64,000 nt of DNA, from NCBI GenBank assembly GCA_019746975.1, contig JAIERK010000020.1:1-64000 (forward strand), written 5' to 3'. Both the position numbers and the translations under genes were made by a program. Shown here piece by piece: positions 18,926 through 30,900 of the stretch (positions are counted from its first letter, which is position 1; every line of letters begins with the position of its first letter). The stretch is from Candidatus Obscuribacterales bacterium (lineage in GTDB: Bacteria; Cyanobacteriota; Vampirovibrionia; Obscuribacterales; Obscuribacteraceae). A model generated the notes under the pieces. That model saw only the letters and a list, made by a program, of their open reading frames with translations, made no database searches and had not been told where the DNA came from.

Positions 18926-21900
18926 ATGATCGAGGATTTTGCCGACATCCTTCCTTCCAAGGATTTAGTCAGGTCCAATCGGGATGATGTTACGCGGCTC
19001 TGCTTAACAGATCTTGTCAGTTTTACTGATCGTTTGCAAAAACAGATCGAGCCCGATTCAGGCACTGCACTACCATCTGAAATTGGCAGTGATGCGGGGA
19101 TGTTGGTTGAATCATCCGATATGCGCTTGAGAGTCGAGTCTCTCGACGGAAAGCTCATGTTTTTGATTTATCCAAGCGAAGAGGCTGCACTCGCACGAAA
19201 AGAGATTGCCAGTATCGGATATACATACAAGTCGAATGGTTCCGTGATTTCAGAGACCAGAGTATTGTCCGGCGGCAACGGCACCACTCCGAAGTTTACG
19301 ACCGAGACAACGATCGACAAAAGTAAGAACACCTTGACCGTCACAAGCGAGTTTAACGGCAAGACGAGTATCGCAACATTCGCCGACAATGGGCTTCCTA
19401 CTGGACTGGTTTTACTCAGTGCCGCTTCAGGGGCGAAACTGCAATTTATCTTTGAGAATGGCAAAATCAAAAAGGTTCTGCACAGCAATGACAAAGATGG
19501 CAGCGTTGAAGAATTAAAGGGCGAGAAGTTCGACAATGCAGTCAATAAGTGCCTCGAGGCTATGCAAATTATTGCTCGGGACAATGGCTTCAATTTGCGA
19601 GTGGGCACCGTCACTGATACCGGGAGCCTCGACTCTTCTAACTTCGGCGATGGCAACTCAGGACCTGAATCGTACTTTGTAAGCTTCGATGACCCGTATC
19701 TGGGCGGTGAGCCTGAAAAGAAGCCGACCGACACACCCGAAAAGCCCGTCGCTGAGAAAACTCCCGAGACTACTGCCGATAAATTGCGAGTCGCTACCGA
19801 GAAGCTGGCCGCGGCTGAGAAATCCGGAGATGCCATCGCTCGGCAGGACGCGCTGGTAGCAATCGCGAAGCTCGAATCAACAAGCCCCGAAGCCCGCAAA
19901 TTACTTTTGGATTACCAGGGTCAACCTCGTGATGTGACTAAAGCCGGGCGTGTCGAATATGCTCGTTTGCTTGCCAATGAAGAGGGCTACAAGCTGTTCT
20001 GGGAATCGGAAGAATACCCGTTTCGCAAAGAGATGTTCATGGCTGCCCTGGACGTAGTTAACGCTAACCGGACTAAGGATGGACTCAACGCTCAGGATGC
20101 CGGCTTTTGCGTCAAGAGTGCACGTTTCGCCTCCATCCATGCCAAGGACGATCCGAATTTTGCCAGCATGTTCGTCGATGTGCTCAGCAAAGAGATGGAC
20201 GGCAAAGGTCGCACCGCGGTAATGACCGGGATATTCAATAACGCCAACGCCTTGACCATCAATGCGGTGCGAGAAATTTATTTGAGAGGAGTCGACGAGC
20301 CACTGTTTGCCGAACAGTTGGAACGCGTAGAAGAGCGCTTGAGGGGCGCGGATTATCGGGATGCTGCTCATCAGCTCCTTATTGATCTTACAACCGGAGT
20401 TGGCGACGCAAAGGTAATCCCGGGCAAGCCATCGCGTGCGGAGAAGGCGGCGAGCTTGCTGAATTCCGAGGCGGAGTTCTTTATCTTTAGTAGCACTCCT
20501 GAGCGAGTCAAGGCGATGGTGGACGATTTATATAAGCTCTACAAGCTCAGGAATAAACCGGGGGATAAGAATGGCGAGCATGACAAGACTCTTGTTACTT
20601 TGGCAAGGGTTGCAGCTAACTTGCCTGCAGCCGATATAAAGCCTGAGATTTTTCAGGCGATTGCGCAGGGCTATAAAGACGCATCGGGCGATCGAAACAG
20701 TCCGGCTTTCAAAGATGCTCGTGCAGCGATGCTGGCTGTTGCTAAGTACTGGACTCGCGACGATGCTCTGACTTACTTAAAGGATTTGACCCCCGACACA
20801 ATTCATGATCTAAAGTCGGTCATCGACGTAATACCACCGGCGGTGAAGCGTCATCTTGCTACGGCTCTGTCAGAAAGATACGAAAAAGCTCTCGGAAAGT
20901 CCGGGGATACAGCCGAGCTGAAGCTGATCGGCGACGCTATGCGTGTGCTCAAAGACTCGGCGACGCCGATGCAACTGGTCAAGGTTTTTGGTAAAGACTC
21001 GGTTGAAATAAAAGATTCAACCAGGGTGAAAAACCCGTTTCCGGACATCAACACCTTCAAGACGCTCTGGGAGAAAAACATACCTGATTGGGGATTTCCC
21101 GAAGATATGAAGGACTCTGATGAAGCCGTCAAGAAGGGGGAAGTCTCTGAGCATGAGCTTGGCAGTGCGTTAGCGTTTCGTTTTCTCTCTGGTAAGGACC
21201 CAGATGGGCTTCGCAAGCTGCGAGACATCGTATTTGATAATTCCTCTCCAACCACGGCCGACATATGGTGTAGAACCGAATTTGTTGTTGCGATTGCGAA
21301 AATCGAGTCTGGGCACCAGAGCGGCGACAAAGAGATTAAGATGAGTGGTCTCGTCGACTTGATGGCGCTTCGCAGAAGCAATGCTTGTATCACTGGTGTC
21401 AAACCGCTAATCGATCGATACATCAAGGGTGAGCAGGAAAAAGGGCGCATTACGGAGCAGCAAGTCGTTCAGTCTGTTCAACTTGGGCAGCTAAGGTTCA
21501 TGGCTGGTTTCAACGATGCGACTTCGGCTGTTGTCGATATTGTCAATCCGAATAGCAATGCCGAAGAGATCAAGCGTGCACTCGACCGTTTTTTGTCAGC
21601 CTCGCGGGATGCTGATTTACCGATTGTAACTGCATCTCATCTTCACGACATTGCTGTGGCTCGTTATTTCGATCGCGCCGTTGCCGCGCTGGATTCGCCT
21701 GAAGGTTTGAAAAATCCGAAGCAGATTCAGGTATTGCGAGATGCGCTTGAGAGTATCAAAAAAGGTGAGTTTTCAATTGAACGGACCTTACACGAGGCGT
21801 TTGGTGGTCGAGATAAGCTGCAGCAGTTAATCGACAGGCTTGATCCTGCAAAACCGGATGATGCAGCAGCAGTTCGCGACATTGTTATACAGACGCTGAA

Positions 21901-24900
21901 GCGAAATGGGACAATTCGGGCGTTGCTGACCGATGCCGATTCGCTGCGCCGACTGCCGTTAACACCTCAGGACTTGATGCGAGCTGACGTATTTTGCAAC
22001 CCCGAGACCGCCGACTATATTCGCGATTTCGGTTCCGTGAAGCGCATGCAAGAGACGCTGGAGCGGCTGAGCGTGCCTGCCAAAGCGAATACCGACTACG
22101 GTGATTTGAAGCGAGTTTTAACCGAGTTTAGAGACAAACTAGGCGGTCCCGGGACGTCGCAATTTGTCAACCTTTTTGGTGGCAGAGACAAGATTCGACG
22201 GTATCTTGTAGAACTCAATGATCCGCAGAAAGCAGATGCTGTTGTTGCTAGTCTAAAAGCGTCAGTCGGGTCGAAACCAATTACGGACATGTTGGCCCAT
22301 TTCGATCGCCTTCGCGATAACCCCGGTCTCCTCACTGATGCGAGCGTACATGCAACTATAGCTAAACAAGTATGGACTTCGTGTGCTGATTCGCTTGAAT
22401 CGATCGTTCGTCCTGTTGACACGAGCCAACCGCTGACTGAGCAAGTTGTCCAACTGCGCAGCGCTGCCGACAAATTTTTCCTGACCGCCACTACTAGTGG
22501 TGATCCGCAGCTTAAAGGCGCAGCAGCCTGGGTGAGTGCATTCAGCGGTCTAACACAGCTCAGTATGACCAATCTCGGTTTTGTCAGTGCAAGCGATCGT
22601 ATCGACTTTGCCAAGTCCGGACTGACAGAGCTATTGCGAACTGCGAATTATCCGGAAAACAAAGCGCTCATAGAGGCTCTCGGAGGCAAGGAAGCGCTCG
22701 AGCAGTTGATCAAAGATGTAGACAAATTAGGCTGGGGCACTGTCCAGCCTCGACTCAAGAGGATTCTGGATCTTCCTTTGGTCAGCGAGCGGTTGAGTGA
22801 GGGAGCATCCATACGTCAACTCCTGTTTCCAGGCAAGGCGTTTCGAGAACTTAAATTCACTAGGGAAGAACTGTTACGTTCGTCAATTCTTACTAATCCG
22901 GAGTCGATGAGCCGAGTTCGCGAGGCTTTGACTGTCGCTCGTTTTCTGAATGCACTCGAGGAAGGCGTCGATACAGCGGCGAGATGCCGTGAGCTGAGTA
23001 AATTGACGGACGAAGTTAGTCTGCTGCAGTACAGCCAGACCGGTGGCAAACAGCTGTTGCTCGCTTTAGGTGGCGCCAAGAAAATCGAAGCCCTCAAGGA
23101 GCAGCTTAAAGGCCTCGAGCAATGCAGAGAGTATCAAAACGACCCCAAGAACCGCGATCTTTACGAAAAACAAGCAATCCGGACCGACAAAGTCATCAAA
23201 GATTTGAAGACCTCTGCTACCAGAGATGAATTTAAAAATGCGTTTGCCAACCAAGTAAGCGGCATTCGTCCTTCGGAGGTCATAGAGTCTCCTTTTCAGA
23301 TACTCAGACCTTCACTCTCACCTGAAGACTTGGCTCGCGCTGTCGATCTTGTTAACACTAGACGCGCGGTTATTAATGGTGAGTTCAGTAAGCTCGAAGA
23401 GGTTTTTCTGATTCGTGGTACTACAGCCGATGCCCGAGAAGAATCGTTAAAGAAACTCGAGCAGATGGCGATTACTAAATTCGCAAAAGGCGGAGATGAC
23501 TTGCGTCTGCTCGGTGTTCCTGATCTACGAGCGGTACATCAACTGCTCAAGATTCAAGAAGCAAAAACTCCCGAGGGCAAGGCCAAGGCGATAGAAGACT
23601 TGATTGCGTTGGTCAGTCCAGCTAACCCGCTGGCTCAGAGATTCGTCTCTCAACTGGAGACTAAAAAATCAGCCGGCGAACCGGATTTGCTCAGTCTGAT
23701 GCGAATGCTCGAGCGCGGCTCAGCGGAAGAAAGGATTGCCGCACTCGAAATTTTGCGCCTCAGGATGCCATCCGCTGAGACCGAGAGCGATGTCTTGAGA
23801 ACACAGGCTGTCATGCGCGATCTTCTGCAGACTGAGAAGCCGACGGTTGAACAGCTCGACAAGGTCCGGAAGCGACTCGAAGATGAAGTGAGTGCCCGCA
23901 ACGTCAGCGCAGTCGAGTGGTTGGAGTGGGCTGATGCCAATAGGCACGTCCTGCGACTGTCCGCTAACGGGGGTGGTCCATCCACACAAGCTGATCGTGT
24001 CGATGCTGTAAAAGCTCTTAGTGCGTTAGCGAAAGAGGGCAACCCTCATGCACAACAAGCTCTATATGTGGTTCTAGCGAGCACTACTGATGGTGGCAAG
24101 CCGGCCGTTCAAACAGATGATGGATTCGCGCACAACCATCCGCTAGCTTTCAATTTCAAGCGACCACTATTCCCAGACATGAGCCATCTCAAGGGCGGAT
24201 TGGACGAACGCCTCGATCTGGCAAGACTAGCGCTGGACGGTATCGAGGTCGGACGGCGATTGCGCCATGAAATGACGTCGGAGCAGGCGCGTGTTCTGGC
24301 TCTTGCACTAGGTAGTTTCGGTGCGATGAACAACAGGGACCTGGCGCAGCGTGCCGGCGAAATCTTGGATTTAGCCTGGCGTAATTCTGATAATGCTCCT
24401 CGTGTGATGGATGGAGTGTTGCGAGCATTCATGGACAAGAGACCTGGTGCCTTCGATCGCCGAACTATCGCGGATTTCTTGATCAAGCAAGCCGATCAAG
24501 CAGCCTTCGCCGCGCGATTCGGTACCATCATTCAGGATGCCGGTCTTGGCGACAAAGATTCGCTCTATGTTCTAACCGGAGTGCTGGCGAGGAGCCGAAG
24601 CTGTCACCCAGATGTCCTGGCACTGGCCACTAAGGCTGCCACTAGATTTGGTGACAGAGCGGAGCTGCGCCAGGATTTCTTGAAAATTATGCTCGAGTAC
24701 AGCAGAAACAATACCGATTTCGGAATTTTGCTTCCTACGATGGGCGAGGTTGCTGCGAAGGAGGCTGGTACGCGCACTCTGGAGAGTAATCTGTCGCCCC
24801 TGGTCAAAGATGTTCGTACTGAGATTGCTCGGCAGCTCAAGCAAACGTTCGATTACGCACACAAGGAAGGACCGGTCCCTCGTCAAGTCTATCAGAGCGC

Positions 24901-27900
24901 GCTGAAAGGCCTGCTCAACATGTGCAATCACCTCCGACCGCAGGATGTAGATCTGCTCACTCGGGAGATTACTCCTGAGCTTGCCGAGGCCTTGAAGTCG
25001 ATTAGGTCTCCTAAGGGAATGGCGGAAATCGCCGATCTCTTCGTACAAAAAATGTTCGCCGTGCTCAATGATCCCGCAAGACAAAAGGAATGGATTTCCG
25101 CACTCGAGTCTCTAGGTCACCTGGGTCCGTGTTTGCAAGTCAACGAGAATGCGAATCACGTTCGAGACATCGTTCGGTTCATGAATATTAGAGGCGCCGG
25201 CAGTCGTGATGCCCAGTTGGCCGCCGGCAGAACTCTGTTATTGATCACCGCCAATGGTGCTACTCCGCAAGTCAGGGAGGAGGCGGCCAAAGTATTTGCT
25301 GAATGCGGTTGGGCCAAGGAGCTCGGGGCTGACGTATCGAAGGCATTGGTCGAATACGCACAGGGCAAAGATGTCTCCAAAGAAATGGTCGGCAAGATTT
25401 CAGAGCTCGTGTATGGCTTGAATATCAAGCCTCCAATTGCACATCTGTTGCGCATGTTGCAAGTAACCGATGTGCCGCAATCTCAGATCGATAAGGCAAT
25501 CGAGAAGTTGGGCAAAGGCGATCGAGCTCTTGGTGACGATCGATTCCGGCAGCTGCTTGCGCAAGTCCAATCCTACAACAGTCTTCCTAAAGCTCTTCAA
25601 TATTTGATTAAGTCCGGTGGCACCGATGTCTCCACGATAACAGCTTCCGATCTGATGACTGGCACGATGAATAAGCCGGAGGAGATAACGTCGACCAAGA
25701 TCAAGGAGATGTTGGGTCAGCTTGAGAAGGATGGCTCGTTGACAGGGAACTATGATCTTTTTAACGAGCAGACAGTCAATCAACGATTGAAAGCCCTTAC
25801 CGACTCCATGCTGAAGACGGTGGGAGATCGAACCGGACTGTCTCCCGACGAGGCGCATCGCCGGTTGATTGCGTTACGCACGAGCGCCGCTGTACGGGCT
25901 AGCGCTGGACTGGATGATCTCGCGGTTCAAAACGTAAGTGCTAATCGTAAAGCGACGATGGACGACCTGTGCGCGACAACCAAGAAAGGGCACGATACAT
26001 CGTATTGGTGGTATGCGGCTGCCGTTGTTGGCTATCCGATCGCCAGACAGATAAATCAGGGCAAAGTCAAAGAAAAGCAAGATGGTCTTATTACTGAACT
26101 TCGCAATCTCGACGCAGAGACGTCCGCCTTGGTAGGCGACATGCGTCGACTGAATGCGTTGGTGCAATCGGTAGACCTTGCTCGCGGCGTTGGTACTCAC
26201 TTCATGTTGACCGCCAACGCTGATCGAGCTGCGGCCGATGTTTTGATTCTCGACATGGCGACGGAACACAATCCGTCTACTCTTGCGGCGTTCGCGCCGC
26301 TAACATATAACGCACTGGTAGGCACCGGCACTCAAGCTTGGGAGCGCGGAGCGTGGGGGCGCCTGTACAATAACGGATTGACCTCGAGCCCTGTTTTTCC
26401 TACATATTCATACGGAATGCCCCAGGTCCTTGGCGAAGTGAAGCGCACTTTTGGCTTGCCCCTGTGGACAGATAGATCTTATATCGGCACTAATTATGAC
26501 TTCAATTCACTAAGAGCCGGGCAGCAAAGGCTAGTCATTAATGATGCTCTTCGCGCGATTAACACCCATCCCTCCATAGCTCGAAGCACGTTTGCGGCAT
26601 CAGAGATAAGTAAATATTGGGGCGAAGTTCAGGTTTTAGCTCAGGTCGGTATCGCGGGTGATACTAGAAGTGAGAAGATGGTCGACCATGTTCGCGGATT
26701 GATTAGTCGTGAGATGCAAGGTCCGGCGCGCGATTTGGCTATGGAAATCATACGTGAGCCAGATTTTGACAAGCTTGGTCCGCTCGTGGATCGTTTGAAA
26801 CAAATGAATCAAGATGGCGATCCTGTTGCGCGCTTTTTTATGGAGCGCCTGCAGAACCAGAACTTTTTCGCGATCTGGGAAAAGGCAAAGTTGACAGGAG
26901 ATGCCGCGGACAGAGAAAAGGCAATCAAAGAATTGCGCATTGGTGTTGGCATCATTCCAATGGAGGGATTGCAACCCGCGATTGAGAAAATCCAGTTGGA
27001 GTTGCCGAAACTGAAGGAGACATGCGAAGAGCTAAAGCAGGTAAGGGATGCCTGCCAGGATTCCACTGCCAGAGCGATTCTGGACGACAAGGTCAAGCAA
27101 CTCGAAAAGATCATTCAGACGTTCGACCCCCAGGGTGAACCTATGAAGCAGTTCAGAGAAATGATTCGTCTCCTCAATACGGATAGCTTTGGTGAAACAG
27201 ACTTTGGGACGTGGCTTCGTGATAAGGTCATACCTACGCTGGCAGTAATTGGCTATGCTGCATTTGTCGCTGTCTCGACATTCGGAGCTGGCACACCACT
27301 GGCGATTGCGGGCATGGTTATGATTGCTGGGGGTGGCATTCTAATCAGAGAAGGATACGCTGAACTCTCGTATCAACTAGATTGGAATGGCACCGGAGGC
27401 TCTCAAGCTGGCGATGCCTATAGGCGATATCAGAATGAAAAGGGACTACGTGAGTCGGGCTACATGGTCTACAACGCCAGGACGGGTCAGCTCGTCCCTG
27501 GACCGACTTGGGATAAGGTAGTTGAAACCTACGGCAAACAGTTCGCTACCGATATGGTACTCCAGTTGGTGCTACTCGGATACGGACATGTTCTGGGCAA
27601 AGGTCTTTCGTGGATTACCGGTGCAACCAATGCGGCCGAGCAGCAGGCCGCTAAGGCCGGCATGGTCCACATCCTCAAGCAATGTGAAACCTCGAGCAAA
27701 GGATTGCATGCTGCCATGACCGGACTTCCCAAAGCCGAATGGCCACTGGTATATCGCTGGCTCACCGAATGCGGTCATCAAGGCGGATTTGGTATCGGAT
27801 CACATGCCACACAAGATGCGATTCAGAAGGATGCTGATAAGCATAACTTTTATTCTGAGCTCACCGCTGCAGTCCTTGTTCTTACAGTATTCACCGCAGG

Positions 27901-30900
27901 AAGATCAGGATATAGAAACATAAAAGACTTCGGCAGCATTATGCCGCGTTTTAGCGGTCGAGACAACCTCGAGATACCTGTCGACAAAGTTGCGTTCATG
28001 AAAGAGTTCGCTGGCCGAATCGAAAAAAGTAACCTGAAAGATGTCGTGAAATTTGAAGAGTTGCCTAACGGAAATGTGCGGGCAACTCTTCACGGCAAGT
28101 CGATCACACTCAATTTTGTTTCTCCGGATGCCGCCGTCAGTGGTGCCACAAGACCAACATTCGAAGGTGCAACTGGCAGGCCCGCAGGAGACGGTAGCAA
28201 GTTGCCGCGGGATTTAGTTGAAGGAAAGTTGATTGAAGTAGACGGTGTGTGTCGCAAGCAGGTAGAAGACGCTCGCGTCGAAATAGAGCAGTCTATAGGC
28301 AAGGCGAATTTACCTGATGCGGTCGCAGGCAAACTTCGAGAGCTTGTCGGAGAGCGTCCACGTTCTGATGCTAATCCTCAGATAATGACGGAGTACGCGC
28401 GGAGATTGGCGCTGGTCCATGATATCGTCAATATGACCCCAGAGCTTCGTCAGCACTTTGTCGATCCAGCGTTGAAGAAGGACGCCTCTCCTAGCGAGCT
28501 CAGAAGACTCGCTGATACGGCACGACTTACCTCTGATCTGATCGCGAGCGGTGTTCCATGGGAGGTCGTCAACAAGTATCTGCCGGAACTCTTAGCCGAG
28601 GTTCAGCCGTTCATCGATATGTTGCCGCCTGCTATCAGGAAAGCATTCATAGACCCTGTCATAATGCGTGGTTTGAATCCAAAAGAATTCCATGCTGCTT
28701 TTGCTGAAGCTGTCGAACTGGCGCGACTTTCTCGACCGGATCAGATTCGTGATATAGCTATCAAATTAGAAACAGCGACAGGCGATCGAGCTCAGCAGTT
28801 GACGCAACTACTGATGGAAACAGCGCGTCAGATAGGTACGTCACCTGCCTATGTGGAGGCCATAAAGCTTGCTCATGAAAAACGCACCGCGGATCAGAAC
28901 ACCATGGTGGAAGCGGTCGAGCGAGTCAAGTCTGCTCTCAAAATTCCAGAGGAAGTATGGAACACTCAAGTAAAACCAGCTCTCACGAAGCCGGACATTT
29001 CGATTGAGACTTTCAACAAGGTTGTGGGCGGCCTGCGAAAACCAGTTGTAGAAGAGGTGGTAAAGGCTCCGGAAATATTTGATCCGCCCAGACCGGAAAA
29101 TTTCGGTGATCTGAAACCATTCAAGGTCAAGACGGACGTGCTGTCGGACAAGGTGGCTTCTGTCAAAAAAGTTCAGGAAGCGGCCGAGCAAGCTGAGGCG
29201 GCTGCAGGGGAAATGGCCCTTCGGGAAGGTGAATTCAATCTCCTGCTCCAGCCTGAGATTCAACGATTACAATTCGAGTTTCCGGATCTCATTTTCGGCG
29301 ATTGCCACACGATTGCCATGGCACGACTGGCTGTCGGTAGTTCTGAGGCAAGGCTTCAGAAAGCACACGATCAGCTACTGCAGGCCAAGGCTCGGGTGCA
29401 AGGGGCAGATGCTCAGCTCTCAGCGGAGTTGACCCGCTTCACAGAGAGCTTGGCCGGCACGATGAATGACTTCAACACTGCGCAGAAAGGACAGACCGTT
29501 CGGCTTGCGGTGAAGTACAGCGCTGATCCCCAGGCCGTTGCCGGGTATCACTCCAAAACTGGCGAGCTGATCTTGACACCAGATATTCTTAAACTTCCTC
29601 CTGAGCAATTCGGTGCATTCATGGCTCGGGAGATGAGCGCAGCCAGGACTGACTTCGAGCTTGCCTTTCAGCTCGCCTTTAGTCACCTACCGCCTGCAAC
29701 GCAGAAAGATCTGCAGAAGATTGACACTGACAAACTGCAAGCTGACTTTAAAGCACGGACCGGCAGAGAGTTGAACAACCGCACGCTTAGTGATGCCATT
29801 AATGCGGCCCGGAGCGGGAAAATAAAGCCTGACGGTGCGCTCGTGCCTCAGTTGGAAGCATCGGCGAAATCGACGAAGGTTGCTGACTACGCCAAACATG
29901 ACCTCCTGGCGAACAGGGTCTCTGCCGCCCACCTCGAGGTTCAACAAGGCAAGGTCAACCAGATTCTTGATCGGCTCTCAAGAGACGCGGCATATGCGCG
30001 CGATGTCTTCGGCGAGCCGCTGCCCACTGAGGTGCGTGCACTGGTCGAACAGCTGGGCCGTAGTGAATCAGTGGATGTTGTAACCGCCAAGAAGGTGTTA
30101 ACCGAAGCGCTCAATGCGAACCTGGCCAAGATCAATGCACGTATGAAGTCGCTGTTTGAAGGGATGACGTCTCGTGAAAAGCTAGCGATTGCTGAAGGAC
30201 AGGCGGGCGGCAACAATGTAAAAGTGGCCACTGATTCGCGAGCCAAACTCCAGAAGGAGTTGAGAGAAGAGTTCGCCGGCAACGAACCCTGGAAGGTGCG
30301 CGCCCGCGAATTGTTAGAAGCGACAAGAAATATGAGCGAGCGCGAGGCCGATTTCGTCCTCAACTTGCTTCGGTTACGTGCTTTGAAGGAATCCAAGAAC
30401 GATCAGTACAAGAAGGAGACGACTCCTGATCTGGATCGCTATCTCGAGACTCTGGACCTCATACTCGCAGGCGGACTCACGATGCCTACGATCGCAGCGG
30501 TCGCGGTGCCAGGCAAGACGCGCCAGAATATGGAACTCGTTCGCGATTTGACGGCGCTGCTCAAGACGGTTGGACGAGACTCTAACAAAGCCCAGAAGGA
30601 AGCGATTCTCGGGCAATGCATCAAGGATTTGATTCCAATTCAGCCTGTAATAGTGATGAATAAACCCGAGCTTGCTGAGAGAGCGCTGCAAGTTCGTTAT
30701 CAGTTGAATGCTACATTGAACGGGCGCGGCATTGAATTCAAGGGACTAACTAAAGAGCAGCTATCGAAAATGAGAAACGGGTTGGACGAAACCCTGAGCT
30801 ACAATCTTGGAAAGAATGGTAAGGGCGCTGAACAGGCTACAAGTTCTTTGACTAAGTTCATGGATCGCGTCAACGAATCGATCCAAGCTATCGAGGCGGT

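Noticed and set aside
18604-19230. ATCGGGTATACATACAA at 18604 and ATCGGATATACATACAA at 19214, 17 bases with one mismatch
   Set aside because: Too short to exclude chance in 64 kb, and one copy is in coding sequence without matching flanks.
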